Shown here piece by piece: positions 46,541-59,467 of a stretch of DNA of 64,000 nucleotides (its first letter is position 1; every line of letters begins with the position of its first letter). The position numbers were made by a program, and so were the translations under genes. This stretch comes from Erythroxylum novogranatense (taxonomy: Eukaryota; Streptophyta; Magnoliopsida; Malpighiales; Erythroxylaceae). Below the pieces are notes generated by a model. It searched no databases. It saw only the letters and a program-made list of their open reading frames with translations, and was not told the origin of the DNA. The stretch covers positions 8,928,001 through 8,992,000 of the forward strand of contig CM057224.1 in the NCBI GenBank assembly GCA_029891385.1, in the 5' to 3' direction.

Positions 46541-49500
46541 TATGTCGATTCCTCGTATTTACATATGGATAGAAATGCTAAAAGACGCCAAAATTATGCT
46601 CAAATGCCAAATGAAAAAACAAGAATTGTCATGACGACGTAGAGAAAATCGAGCTGCCAAAAACATATCTTCCACTTCATCTACACTTCAAAGAAAGAAT
46701 TACTCCTCAATGAAGGAATCTTTCATTAATATCGAACCTTCCACCACCAACTTCCAAGTTATGAACCCTCTTACATAAATGAAGGTAGCTGTTTTACAAT
46801 ATATCGAAACTATTTCCAACCTAATTACTCCACATCATTATAATGTCCTTTTATACGTTTCAAGGATAAATCATCGCACATCTCCTACAACATTAACATT
46901 GTTACAGAATTTACCGGTTGAAGCTGAACAGCTCCCTTTTGTTGAAGATTGTGAATATTGTAACGCAAAACGATTTTACCTTGAACCTCCATCGTTTTGT
47001 TGTTCGTCAGGACAAATTTCTATTGTTGCTCCTCAGATGCCTTATGCTTTAAAGTCTTTGTTTCTAAATAGCGACGAAGAATCCGAACATTTCAGAAAGA
47101 ATGTTCGTACATATAATAACAATGTAGCTTTCACTTCCTATGGAGCCAGATATGATCGTGAGCTGACAAAAAACACAATGGGAGTTTATACATTCCGTGT
47201 TCAAGGACAAGTTTACCATTTCCTCGACAGGTTTAGTGTCGAAAAGCAATAAAGTATCCGAATCCAACTTTATTTCTTTGATACTGATGAAGAACTACAA
47301 CAAAGGTTGGCGGTTGTGATAAACTTCGTGAAAGTACCTTGAAGTCGATTATGACAATTCTTCAAGATAACCCTTATGCTAGGTTCTTTCGCCGTCTTAA
47401 AGATATTCCTTCCTTGAAAATCACCAGATTGTTACGAGATGTTATCCGGTCTTGATCGGTAGCGTTTATAATCTTCCAACCGCATCCCAAGTAGTGCTAT
47501 ATGGATCAAATCGATGATGAACAAGATGATAAATCTCCTCATATCCAAGTCTCAACCACTCGGTGGAGCTATAGAATTCAATCTTATTATGCATGCTACG
47601 ACCCGCTTCAATACCCACTTCTGTTTCCACGGGGTGAATCAGGATGGCATCCTCGCATTAAGCGGTTAAATTCTCAAACAAACATCACCAATGGTTCTGA
47701 TCAAACAAGCGGTGCTCCTTTAAACACTTTTACTCAAGCAGCTGAATTATTTGCTCTCGAAAACATAGGTTAGTTGTCTGCTTATTACCTTGGTTCCGAC
47801 ATATTGTCTAATTGGGCAAAACTAATTTATCATTTTTTTCTTACTATTACTAATTACTCAAGGACCGGACTGCAAACATGGCGTAGTATCTGCGAGAGAG
47901 TATTACTGCCATCGACTTCAAATGAGAAGTTATGATGAATCCATGCTTATCCACAGCTTAAGACTACTACAACAATTCGTTGTTGGTTCTTATATAAAGA
48001 TTGAAACATCACGGCTTGAATTCCATAGGAAAAATGTAAGCTAAATACGATCGAAATTTTGCAGGTGTTTTAGATAAGCGTTAATATTGGTCAAACTGAA
48101 GCTTCTACAATTGGTCGTGAGTTGTCCTCCCACTTCATTTATCGCGCCCAAGGACATGAAACGGCGCTTATCTAGATGTAATGGCTCGTGCAAAAATATG
48201 GCAAACCAGATTTTTTCTCACTATGACTTGAACCCTATGTGGAAGGAAATACAAGAGAATCTTAAATTCCATGAAAAAGCACAAGAGAGACCAGATTTAT
48301 TATGCAGAGTGTTCAGGTATGAAATTTGAAATTCGAAAATCACTTGATCAAAAAGGAATATTTGGAGATGTTGCGATTTGTTTACGTAATTGAATTTCAA
48401 AGCGTGGATTCCCTCATGCTCACTTGCTTCTAATACTTCAACCACAATTTAAGTTGTTGAATCCAGATTCCTATGATCAAATCATATCATTTGAAATACC
48501 TAATCGATGATAATTCCAGATTATATTCTCTTGTCATTAAGCACATGATCCACGGTCCTTGTGGTTTTATGAACAAGCGGTGCCTCTGCATGAGAAATGG
48601 TGTATGCAAAAGTCATTACCCCAAGGATTTTACTCCTTTCACTTTCCATGGCTAAGACAATTATCCGTCTATAGGCGTAGAGATAATGGAAGAAAAGTTA
48701 AAATATCCAGACATGAGGTTGATAATAGATGGGTGGTTCCTTATAACCCGTACCTTCTGATGTTGCTTGACTGCCACATTAATGTTGAAATATGTTCCAC
48801 TGTGAAGCTTGTTAAATATTTATACAAATATGTATTTAAGGGCCACGACCTTGTCAACTTTAGCGTCAACGACCAAGAAACCAGGTCTGATATTGACGAA
48901 ATCACAAATTTCCAAGAAGGCCGTTGGATTTCACCCCCCGAAGCTTTATGGCGCATATATGAATTCCGCCTTGCAGAGATTAATCCATCCATCTATATAC
49001 TCCAAGTTCACCTTCCAGATCAACAATCTGTTTCCTTCGCTAAAGATGCTAATTTGTCTTATTTATTGAGGAATTTTGACTTCTCCAAAACAATGCTTAC
49101 GGAATTTTTTTGGACCAATTCAACAAATCAAAAGGCTGCAGAAATGAAATGTCTGTATGCGGATTTCCCTCAACATTTTGTTTGGAATCAAAAAACAAGG
49201 ACGTGGTCGGAAAGAAAGCGGAGAAAAGTGATAGGACGATTAGTCACTGTTGACCCTCGAGAAGGAGAAAGGTATTACTTGAGATTATTGCTCGCAAATG
49301 TTAGAGGACCAACGTCGTTTGACAACTTGTTAACTGTTGATGGTGAAAAGGTGAAGCTGCTTCGTGGATCTTTGACCGCAATTAGGATTGCTAGCATCGA
49401 CTCTTACATACAACAAACACTTGACGAAGTCATCATATTTCAAATGCCAACATCCTCGATTGTTATTTGCTACACTCTTGTTCTATTGTTCACTTGCAAA

Positions 49501-51175
49501 TCCTAGGGAACTCAGGAAACTTTCGAGACCACCGCCTCGACTACCTATATGCTTATTCATCCTCTAATACGTATACATATGATGATATTACAAAATGGCT
49601 CTTCAAGATATCAATAAATCTTTGGAACAAATGGGAAAAAGCTTAATGATTATCATTTCTTTGAACATGAATTTCTTCGATGATTACTGCGTGGCAAAAT
49701 AAGGAGGTAGAAAGTGAGATGAATATAGAGATTGATGAGCAGGACTTCTTATTACAATCAAAACTAAACAGCCAGCAAAAGCACGTATTTGATTTAATAA
49801 TGAAATCGATTCTCACTTCAACGAGTGCAAGTTATTTTATCGATGGTCCGGGGAACGGTAAAACTTTCTTATATCGAGCTCTTCTTGCAAATTTACGATC
49901 ACAGAGACACATTGCAATAGCAATGGCGACATCGAGCGTTCTTCGCGTCAATTCTTCCAGGCGGTAGGATGACTCACTCAAGATTTAAAATCCCTTGATT
50001 TATCAAAGCAAAAAGTTTGTCGATTGAGCAAACAAAGCGGTGTTGCAAAATTGATATTTGAATCCACCTTATTTTATGGGGACGAGGCTTCCATGGCAAA
50101 ACGAGAAGCCATCGAAGCATTTAATGGTTTACTACAAGATATAATCAACTCGATCAGCCTTTTGGAGGTAAAATTGTTGTATTTGGTGGTGACTTTCACA
50201 AACATTGCGATTATTCACCAAGCAACGAAACAACAACTCATTGATTCAATGCTTCTAAATTCACATCTCGCAAAGATATCTCTAAACTCGCTTAACGACA
50301 AATATGAGAGCTATCTCAAATCCACATTTTGTGATTTCTTATTGCGGGTTGGAGAAGGCTCAACCAATGGATGAACAAGATCAAATATGTTTACCGGATG
50401 AACTCATTATTCCTTACGACAACAAGGATGAATCATTTCATAGGTTGCTTCTTTTTCATTAAATTACATACTAATCTTTTTTGCATTACGATTATACTTT
50501 CCTAATATCTGATTGTGCTTACTAGGTTCTTTGGAAAATGTTTTCCCGACCTAAGCTTATATTCATCCGACCGATCGGATGATAAATGATCGTGCTATGT
50601 CCAACGAATAATTGTGTTGATGAAATTAATGACATCATGATTCAAAAATTAACAAGAGATTTGCATTCATATGTGAGTTTTGACAAGACGGTTGATCGCG
50701 AGACATCAAGTCGATTATCAAGATTTTCTCGATTCTTTGAACCTAAAGGACTACCTCCTCATAAACTTTTCTTTGAAAGAAGGCTCTCCAATTATGCTTC
50801 GAGAAATTTAAATCCAACGGAAGGATTATGCAATGGAACAAGGTTGATATGCGAACAATTAAAAGATCATACAATTTCAATTTGAAATTGTTTTGGACCT
50901 CACAAAGGAAAAATCATTTTATACCTAAGATTCCTTGCAATCTCCGGAGAACGAAAAAATGGAATTCCTTTTATCGTAACACAATTTCCAATTAAATGCA
51001 TGTTTTGCAATGACTATAAACAAATCCCAAGGTCAAACACTTGATCATGTTGGAATTTATCTCCGTCAACTGTATTCTCACACGGACAATTATATGTAGC
51101 TACAAGGGCGCGAACTCTGAATCGAGTTAAAGTTCTTATTATTCCCGAACTTTTCAATCTTTAGACTTGAAAAAA
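46541..51175 (+). pseudogene. Helitron Rep/helicase (RepHel) remnant
   Basis: The protein initiates rolling-circle transposition by nicking and unwinding DNA. Basic RNAKRRQNYAQMPNEKTR at ~46569 opens the N-terminus. The Rep two-histidine motif FPHAHLLLIL lies at 48409-48438 with His codons 48415-48417 and 48421-48423. The KYLYKYVFKG tyrosine motif lies at about 48814-48843. The PIF1-type helicase starts near 49760 (LNSQQKHVFDLIMKS). It has Walker A GPGNGKTFLYRALL at 49845-49886, one residue short of the usual loop, then DEASMAKREAIEAFNGLLQD near 50080 and YVATRARTLNRVKVLI near 51096. Frameshifts and stops are numerous, so no working protein is encoded. Introns probably account for some gaps (for example 47770-47870). 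Confidence 0.88.
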
Positions 51176-53650
51176 GACAAGGAATATTGTTTTCCGTGAA
51201 ATTTTGAATTAGTCAAATAATAAAAATCAAATTTCCTCACAAGACAAGGTATATTATTTGTTTGTTGTCTCAATTCACATGATTTGATTTTATAGGCATA
51301 ATTATTTGTCTTCGCTTGACCATCCAACATTTTCTTTCAAGCATGGATAATCGTTTATTGATGAAGAATATTTTGCTCGAGCGCAATCATGGTCTTGTCA
51401 GTGATGGTCCAACAAAACAACAGTCGTTGCTTGGTTAATTCACCGACTAAAAGACAAAAGTTTGTCTTCTGCGATTCTCGGTATATCAATTACACTTTTT
51501 CCTTTCACATTTTATCAACTTACCTATCAATAATTTCTTTATAATTAACGAGGATCGCAAGTTGAGGGTATCATATTCAACAATGATATACAAAGAATTG
51601 GAGACATCTTACAACCGTGTCAAGAATATATCATTTCTAATGCAATTGTCAAATCAATTCCCTTGATATCAAACTGAAAATTTGAACATCTGATGGATTC
51701 TCACAAGTCATACGGTCATCGAACTCGTCACACAAGACGATGCAATCATCCTCCGATTTTCAACTTCACGCCTTTCCAAAGTCTTATGGATTATGTGGAC
51801 GACAAGCAAAAATCTGTTGGTTAGATGCTTAATATATTTTTCATACAATCTTACAAAACTTTCCACTTTGTGATTACATTAATGTTTAACACATGATAGA
51901 TATTATAGTAAATCGTTGAAGTGTTGGAAAAAAGATGTCGCCGAGACGGAAAAGCTTCAATCGTCCAAAATTTGTTATCATAAATAAAGAGTAATTCTCA
52001 CTCTGTATCTTTGTTACTATTTTGTGTCGAGATGAACAAATTTTACATCTTCTCGTTATCTCTTGTTTTTTTAGAACAAGGCTATACTATCGCTTTGGAA
52101 TTGTTTTGTTGAGAACGAGGGCCAGAAGATTATGGAATTACTTCACTCTCATCCAGTTATTGTTTGCACGAATCTCAAAGTTAATTTCTTTAACGGTATT
52201 TGTTCCTTGCTCATAATAACACATCTTACTCTGTCCCTTTTCATTCTATCTAAAAAAATCATTTTGAAATGTTAGCTGTTGCATTGTCAACGTGGTTCGA
52301 CTCAGCCATCCTCGTTGAGCCACCCATACAAGAAGTTGCCGATCTCAAAAATTGGTAATCCATTATGTTACGTACAACCTTTCTAACATTTTGTTACAAA
52401 TTATATAGGAATTTTAAAATGTCTTTCTTTTGTCGCCTATATAAATATTATGTTACAGGGCACAACGAAATAACAACCACATCAAAAACCTCGTCAATGG
52501 AAAATCTTACTTTACATATAATCCCTCAGATATCTTCTCGGATCTCACCAAAGATATCACCAAGATCATGTCTTTAGATTCTACCCTAAGGTAATCACAT
52601 CTGCATATTCGGTGACATATTGAATTTGAAACTTCTTCCTCTGAACATTGTTATCAACTTTTCCTTAGATATCATGGATTGAAGCCAAAATTTCCTTTCA
52701 AAGACATTTTACAAAATTTTGGTATATGGCATGCAACAAAAGCTTAGGTCTCATGCTTTGATCTGGAGTTCTCTTTACTTGTAATCATCAGTAGAAAGCG
52801 CACAATGAGCCAAAGTTTCGCTTTCTATTTGCAATCTTGATTTGTTGCTTATTCCTTTCGTGTCTATTCCATATTTTTCGCATGACTTTTTACTTCTATG
52901 TCGCCTCAGACTACTTTTTTGCCTACCCTACTATTCTTACTTTATCGAAAGCGGATGCCGATCGACATGGATTTGACCGATGACAACGGAACTATAACGG
53001 CTTCTATTTTGGCGACCTCATTTGAAACTATTAAACTTAACCGCCATTGAAGCAATGAAATATTACAATGAGGTTATATTTTCCTTCCTTCTTTCATGTA
53101 CATTTCAGTTTAATCAGTTCAAATATTTTCAACTAGTTATTTCAATCGACAATGGACATTTTTCTTCTCCGTTATAAGAACATGGATCTTCCTCGAGAAA
53201 GTCTACGACAATTGAAAAGCGATACCTTTCTTCTCCACGTGAAGCCGATGAACACTCGATTCTGCAGTCGTACAACGATTCATCGTTGTTTATCGCCGAA
53301 AATTGATGTCGATGAACTACAAAGAGCTCTCGCCACCACTCTCGTGTGCTTTTATTCTTACTTTATCTTGATTTTATCTATAACATCATCTTTAATTATT
53401 TCAGATGTGCCATTTAGTTTCAATTCATCTCCCTTATATCGCTTGCTTAATATATATTGATTTTTGATATTTTCAGGAAAAAATGCTGAATCTTCTTCAT
53501 CAGCTAAACTATGTCTCGAAAAAAGGTTTCCCGATGCTGAATACCACTTGCCGTCACAAATGGATAAGCTCGTCAAGAGCAATAATGTACGCCGCAATCG
53601 ACGCCTAATCTGCCTACGAGATACTCGTCGTAATAGGAAAAACCCGATTC
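51176..53650 (+). pseudogene. RPA1-like (OB-fold) accessory gene remnant of the Helitron
   Basis: Many plant Helitrons carry a gene derived from the large subunit of the single-strand-binding protein RPA. Near 52275-52360 the frame reads ALSTWFDSAILVEPPIQEVA, then DLKNW, and near 52460 AQRNNNHIKNLVNGKSYF, the phrases I associate with these RPA-like proteins. A later piece near 52965-53040 (MDLTDDNGTITASILATSFE) looks like the C-terminal OB fold, and about 53150-53350 continues in a similar vein. Exons are separated by AT-rich introns and several frameshifts. No complete OB fold can be drawn, so a DNA-binding product is unlikely. Confidence 0.65.
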
Positions 53651-53779
53651 TCATAACTTTCGACTTGTATTTAAAACTTTTGTCTCTAATCGCTTCTTCA
53701 TTCTTTCTTCTTTAATGTTGAAAGAAATGCTTATTGATGGAAGTCCGTAGCTAACTCAAACTCATTCTTGCATATGCTT

Positions 53780-54055
53780 CCGTGCTTTGTCAGTTCATTT
53801 GTGTTGTTAACTTCGCTCGTGTTGTTAACTTCGTCGTGTTGTAAACTTAGTCGGTGTTGTGAACTTCGTGTGTTGTTAACTTCGTCTGCGCTCTCAACCG
53901 TGTGTGCCGTCAACTTCGCCTATGTTTGTATTTCTTCGCATACTTCGCTCGCTTTTCTCGACTTCGCTTCATTTTTCAACTTCGCCTGCTTTTTCCGAAG
54001 TTCGCTCTATTTTTTCAACTTCATGTATTTTTCAACTCCTCTGTTTTCTCTTGCA
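53780..54055 (+). repeat. CTTCGTCTGCTTTT-type minisatellite right of the Helitron genes
   Basis: About 12-15 units of GTTGTNAACTTCGTC and CTTTTTCAACTTCGCCTG type. It is the complement of the arrays at 40315-40930 and 41104-41260, so matching arrays flank the Helitron genes in opposite orientation. Confidence 0.8.
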
Positions 54056-56930
54056 TCGATAAAATCCAAGCTTCGTCTTCTTTCATGTGTGTCTCCAATA
54101 ATTAGATCTTCCGGATCGTAACTCCTATACTTCCAATCTTTTTCAATACACCGTATCTCGAAAATCCTCAACGCCATCTTACTCGGCCTCGATGATGGAG
54201 TTTCTATTATATCATCTAATTTCTTTGAACCGCCGCCACTCACCATGTCATCTTCCTTATGGGGTTGACAACTATCATCATGAAGATGAGTGTCCTGCAA
54301 ACATTCCTGACAGATGATCTATCGAAAAGTCTTCAACACCTTCGCCAAATAATGACAATCAACCAAGGTGTTGAAGATTTTGCACAAAATTATCATCAAA
54401 GATAATAAAGATTCTTCTTCGTAATATGGACTGATGATTCACGAATCTGCTCTTGCTTCGCTTTTCTTCGGTTTCTCTTCGCACAAATTATGTTTGCTTC
54501 TTTTAACTTCCTCTTGTTCTTCTTTATTTAAAGGTTCACTTGATGTCATTTCCAACTCGCTTTAAATTTCGCCATCGATTCCTCGAGTATACGAATTGAC
54601 TAATCCTTCTTTGAAACTATTCTTTACACATGTAAACTATTTTAAACCTATCTCAACGCAAATCCTTCCTGTTTCACTTTATCATCTTGCAAGATCGCCT
54701 CACGCCTCCTCGATACCTCTATATCTAAACTTTCAAACCTTTCTCCTCTTAACTTCGATCAAACAATTCCTACCCCATTCTTGGTCTTCTTCTTCTTTAA
54801 CGATATACATCATATCCTTCATTGCAAGAACATAACAACAATTAAACTTACGCCATCTATTTCAACCAAAGAAAGAACATATAACTTTCTTAAAAAGAAT
54901 GTTTGGAGCAGCTTTCTGATAAAGAAAATAGCAACAGGTTGTCACTAATTCAGACAAATGTCTCTTCTGACAAACTTTTGTTCCTTTAATTGTAATTTAG
55001 CTTATTCTGTAACTCACAAAAAATTAATCTTCGCCGATCAGTATGTATAACTTTAAATTCAGAATCGCTATTTATTCTTTCTTCTTGAATCTTGAAAAGA
55101 AACAGTTATTCAATTGACTCTTACCTTGTTCTTCGAGAGCTTGGCGAAGATGATGGACTTAATCTTGAGAAGAAGAAGCTTCAAGATGATCAATAGAGAA
55201 GACATCCAGATAAATCGTACTCCATATATATATATATATATATGATAACAAATTAGACAACAAAAACAAAACATAGAGAATACAATAACAACTTCTTCTT
55301 CCCTATTTGTTATAATAAGAAACGATTAACGGTGATGACTCGCATAAATTTCACAAGATCTTCGCGATATCTATCATCCCGGCCCGCATGTCCGCTATCA
55401 TCTTCTCCATTCGATTCATTATTTCCTTCGTTTTTGACTTTCGACGTAAACTTTGTACTTCATTACGCGCCGGAAGGCAAAGAAGCTTGATCATCATCTC
55501 GCCACGAAGTTCTAGAGACGTAAGTGTAGTATCATATGCGCCGCAGATTGGATGTAGTCCTCTGCTTCCTTTTTGACCCACCTTCGTTATCTTCGAAAAG
55601 CCTAACTTCTTCTTGACGATAAACTCTTTCAACGAAGGTCCTCCACATGATTTTCTCCTTCCATTGATCCGCATGTGTGAGCTCACTTGAGATCCGCAAC
55701 TTGTTGCAGGAGACTTCTTCAGAACTCCTCCCGTCATTCCTAACTTTGTTCTCGAATCTTCATTTCTACTGTTGAGAATCTTCAAGTCAATTTCATTTAT
55801 AGTACTAAATTGATAGTGCTTTTTACAGCACTCGAGGTTTTTCCCACTTCCAAGACGAATTCGATTCTCTTAAAATTTTGTCAATAGCATGCCGCACGGA
55901 TAAATAGTTGTATGTTTCATTTGTTTCACCATATAATGAAATATCGAAATGGTAAATTTAATGGTGTGTGGTTCATTGAGATAGAATAAGCATCGCCATC
56001 GAAGGTAGTTACCAAGTGTCTTGAACTCGTTTCGGTACGATGCAAGGCAAATGTAATCGCATGAAGAACCTTAGCTTTCGCACTGCACTTGATGTCTTCC
56101 TTTCCGATGGGTCATTCACCCATAAAGTCGCTTACTAACATCCGCTTCCTTTAAACCGCCCATTGTTATCCATTTTGATTGGTAGAAAGCTTTTCTCCAA
56201 CTACTGAACATCCAAATACCTTCTCAATTAAGTCCATTGTAATAATAATGGTAACTCCGCTCACCGCTGACACAATAGTCTTTTCCACCATCTGTGCATA
56301 CTTCCAAAATCAAATACCGATTTGGATACACATCCTCTCTGATTGCGAAGAAATTTCTCCAACCGGCCCAATAATCTCCGGTTCGACATCCATCAGATCT
56401 CTTCGTAGAGATTCAAGTCCACATGCCTTCCATACATCATAGCTCCTTCCATTGCTTCGATTTGAAAATGATTCAGATACTCGTTCTTCAATGGTTATCT
56501 CGCTCGATAGGATTTTGAGAGACAGAGAGATCAAACGCCTCAAGGCTAATGGTACTCGAACCGCTTCGATTTGAGGTTATATAAAGTGGTCTGTCAGTGT
56601 GCTCTAGACTCGCTGGGATTACGAACACTTAAATTTTCCTTCGAAACTTTCCTTGTTCCACAAGTTACCAGTGTAACTTATCGCTCAACGCCGCATTTCG
56701 ACGCTCTTTTAACTCGATTCGCTTCGCTAAACCATTCAAGGAAGAACGGTTGAAATAAATCGCATTTAAATCTCAACATAGTTAAATATATTATAAAATC
56801 AAACCAAAGGGCAATATTTCTAGGCCAATAAATTCATATTTATGTAAACTTGAAATGCATTTAAAAGTGACAAGTGGACCGAGAAGGAAAACAGATTTGA
56901 AGTTGAAAAGTATTTAAAGCAAAAGTAGAC
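54056..56930 (-). other. Unidentified minus-strand coding-like fragments
   Basis: Three minus-strand frames stand out from the repeats. 54300-54007 contains GGGSKKLDDIIETPSSRPSK and IRCIEKDWKYRSYDPEDLI. 55785-55351 contains SCGGPSLKEFIVKKKLGF and ends MEKMIADMRAG. 56543-56310 contains SLKILSSEITIEERVSESF. A further piece near 55200-55130 (KLLLLKIKSIIFAKLSKNK) ends at a donor GTAAGAG. Spacing and the donor suggest exons of one or more captured plant genes, but I recognise no family and can show no joined protein. An (AT)n tract lies at 55223-55244. Confidence 0.35.
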
Positions 56931-57760
56931 GGAAGCAAAAGCAAAACCACAACTGATCACTTTCACATCTGCTTTTTTCTGTATCCAATAATCTTCTAAC
57001 TATTATGATAATGGCAATTCCTCGCCAAATGCCGATGACGCTTCAATTCATAGCTAATAGGTTTCTCACGCACTACTCCTCGACAGATTGACCTTCTACA
57101 ATTATTTTCGCTTTCCGCAAGATAAAGACGACGAGAACAGAGATTGCTTCAATCTTGAAAGAACCGGTTATTCAATTGACTTTTGTAACTAACTCAAACT
57201 GATTCTTAATTCACACGTGCTTTGCTTTCTCCGCTTCCATCGCCCGCTTACTCCCGCCTACTTTTTGACAACTTTAAATGCCTTTCGCTTCCGCCCGGTT
57301 TTGCTTCCATCGCTTTTCAACTCGAGTCCGCTTTTAAAATTCCGCCTTGTTTTCATCATTATTTGTACTTTATCAACATCATTTATGTCAAGTCGTTTAG
57401 ACTTAAAATCTCTTCTTTTTAATCGCATGTATTTCTTCCGCTGTAGATTGACGCTTCAATTAATAGGCATAATGTCAAACATTATCTAATACCAGACATG
57501 TAAATAAACACGAGAAAAGAGATTAACGCTTTAATTCATAGGTGAGACCGCTATAATTTTTAATTGTGGCAAGGAAAGACACGCTAACCCCAAAATGTAT
57601 GAACCAAAAGACCTGTTTTTCTTGTATCGAATAATGTTCTAACCGGTATAATAATGTCGATTCTTGCCAAAACGTATTCAAGAAGTAAGCAAACATGAAT
57701 GTAATTAGAGAAGAAGAGCACCACAAGAGACACCGACATTTCAAAGAAATTTGGTAACCA
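56931..57760. repeat. Repeat blocks right of the Helitron, shared with 43.6-46.0 kb
   Basis: The phrases AATCTTCTAAC, CTTCTACAATTATTTT, AACTCAAACTGATTCTTAATTC and CGCTTTTCAACT at 56990-57360 are the same ordered phrases as at 44056-44530 and 45090-45470. The same block therefore lies on both sides of the Helitron genes in the same orientation. That is consistent with duplication or an LTR-like flank, though I cannot define exact ends. Confidence 0.7.
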
Positions 57761-58974
57761 CAGAAAGGAGAAATACAGATCGAAATGCACCCAAACCTTT
57801 GTCATTAGTAAGACTTACAATGGATAGAACTTTAGCTTTCGCCTAGATAATGCAAAGAACTACCGTAGAAGATTCTCAAATGGCCCATCCTAGAACTTGG
57901 AAACACAAACCGACTCGCTTTTATTTTTGTTTACACAAACATCAACATCACTTAATTCAATAAATACACGATTACTGATTCTACATCAACAATATTATTA
58001 CAACTTAACATAGTTGGAAACCCGAGTCGAACCCTTCATGTCTCCAAAGGTTGTCTTTAATGCTTCCACCGCAGCTTCTTCTCGCTATTCCCGGTCCATG
58101 GCTTTTACCATTTCGTTATAAGCAAAGATCCATGCTTTCTCTCGACTCAATGCATCTTCACCAAACTCTTCCGCACAAGCCTGCAGCTTAATGTCTTAGC
58201 CTCACAATGCCTAACTCCGCTTTCTAAAGACAAGAAGCATCTCTTTCGCTCATTATACTTCTTCTTTATCGACTTAGGCGGTTCTCGAAACCTCAAAAGT
58301 AGCTATCGCCGCTTTGTGTTGGTAATCATTGTCAAATAGCATCTTCTTGCTGTCATAGATGTCAATGAGCTTTTCAAAACATGTGTCTTCGCCCATAGAC
58401 TCTCTATTTGAAAGAAGTTTAGATGAGAGGTGTATGAATTCCTTTACACCTTCAGCAAAATGCTCATAGTCTAATGATAGACGTCTAAACGTTTCAAAAG
58501 TCGCTTCTGCAATATTTTGCATCTTCTCATGATCAACCATATTCATGGATTCAAGAATGCAAAGCAGCCCCTCACCATATATTTTCAGGATAGAATCTGA
58601 TACACTAGTTCCCTGTATGGAGTTAGAAGAACTGTTGACCCTGGAAGATTTCCAAAGAACTTCTCGTGAAACCTGATCAACCTTTGCACTCCTTTAAAAG
58701 GAACAAGTACCTCAAAGAGTTCGTTGATACCAAGCCTGTCATCCTCACCACTTGAATTATCCAGCTCAAGTGAATTAGCTGTAAAATAACAAAGTAAAAT
58801 GTGAAATTTGATTACAGAAATAGAATAAACAAAAGAAAACTGAAATGTTACCAGCATAGAAGAAACCATGATCTTCCTCACAAACACCACCGAGGGTAAA
58901 TCTATGGGATTTCGATTCACTAGAAAGAATGTATATTCGTAAGATTGATAAGAATTCCATGCATGCATTAACAA
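57761..58974 (-). pseudogene. Multi-exon fragment of an unidentified plant gene
   Basis: On the minus strand an exon-like piece (SESKSHRFTLGGVCEEDHGF, near 58920-58855) ends at a GT. After an intron-like gap, 58780 onward reads NSLELDNSSGEDDRLGINEL, then FEVLVPFKGVQRLIRFHEKF. A frame change leads into SDSILKIYGEGLLCILESMN, then DHEKMQNIAEATFETFRRLS and CFEKLIDIYDSKKMLF to about 58274. Past a stop, EKAWIFAYNEMVKAMDRE and EEAAVEALKTTFGDMKGST continue near 58150-58020. It is acidic and helix-rich, perhaps coiled coil. I do not recognise the family. Frameshifts and stops show it is broken. Its place beside Helitron DNA makes transposon capture a fair guess. Confidence 0.5.
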
Positions 58975-59039
58975 CGTACTATTAGTTGATGGTCTAAAGC
59001 ATAACTTGATAAGTATTAGTCAATTATGTGATTCTAGTT

Positions 59040-59460
59040 CTGAAGTTACATTCAACCAAAACTTTTGTGAAGTCAGAAACAAAGATGGTACGAGTGGTGG
59101 CTGTCACTTTCGACCAAACCTAGTGTCACGGTCAAGCAAGAGACAAAGCTCGATTGCATTATCAATCAAGTCAATATATGTCCGCATGAAGTTGTTGTTC
59201 ACAAATATTGTGGATCAAGTATCAATTGGAGGACTACTCAATACAAGAGGAAGAGATTCCAATATATCGCGACAACACCACCGCCATCGCACGAAAGAAT
59301 CCAATACAACATTCAATGGTCAAGCACATAGAAGTCGACATCATTTCTTGAGAGATTACGCTCAGAGGAAAGTCGCTACCTACGCTCAGGAAACAAAATA
59401 TCGATCATGGATTTCTTCACAAAACCACTAAGTGAAGATCCTTTAAAGAAATCAGACGCA
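59040..59460 (+). pseudogene. Ty1-Copia RNase H fragment
   Basis: The frame near 59120-59160 reads LVSRSSKRQSSIALS, the retro-RNase H LVSWSSKKQ-like segment. 59260-59340 contains DNT(T/S)AIA and NPIQHSMVKHIEV, then HHFLRDYA, the CDNTSAI...TKNP-HS-KHI-IRHHF-RD signature. Near 59405 FFTKPLSEDPLK gives the ADIFTKPL end. At least three frame shifts separate these pieces. This is the last pol domain of a Copia element other than the one at 22-29 kb. Confidence 0.8.
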
Positions 59461-59467
59461 ACCTCAA

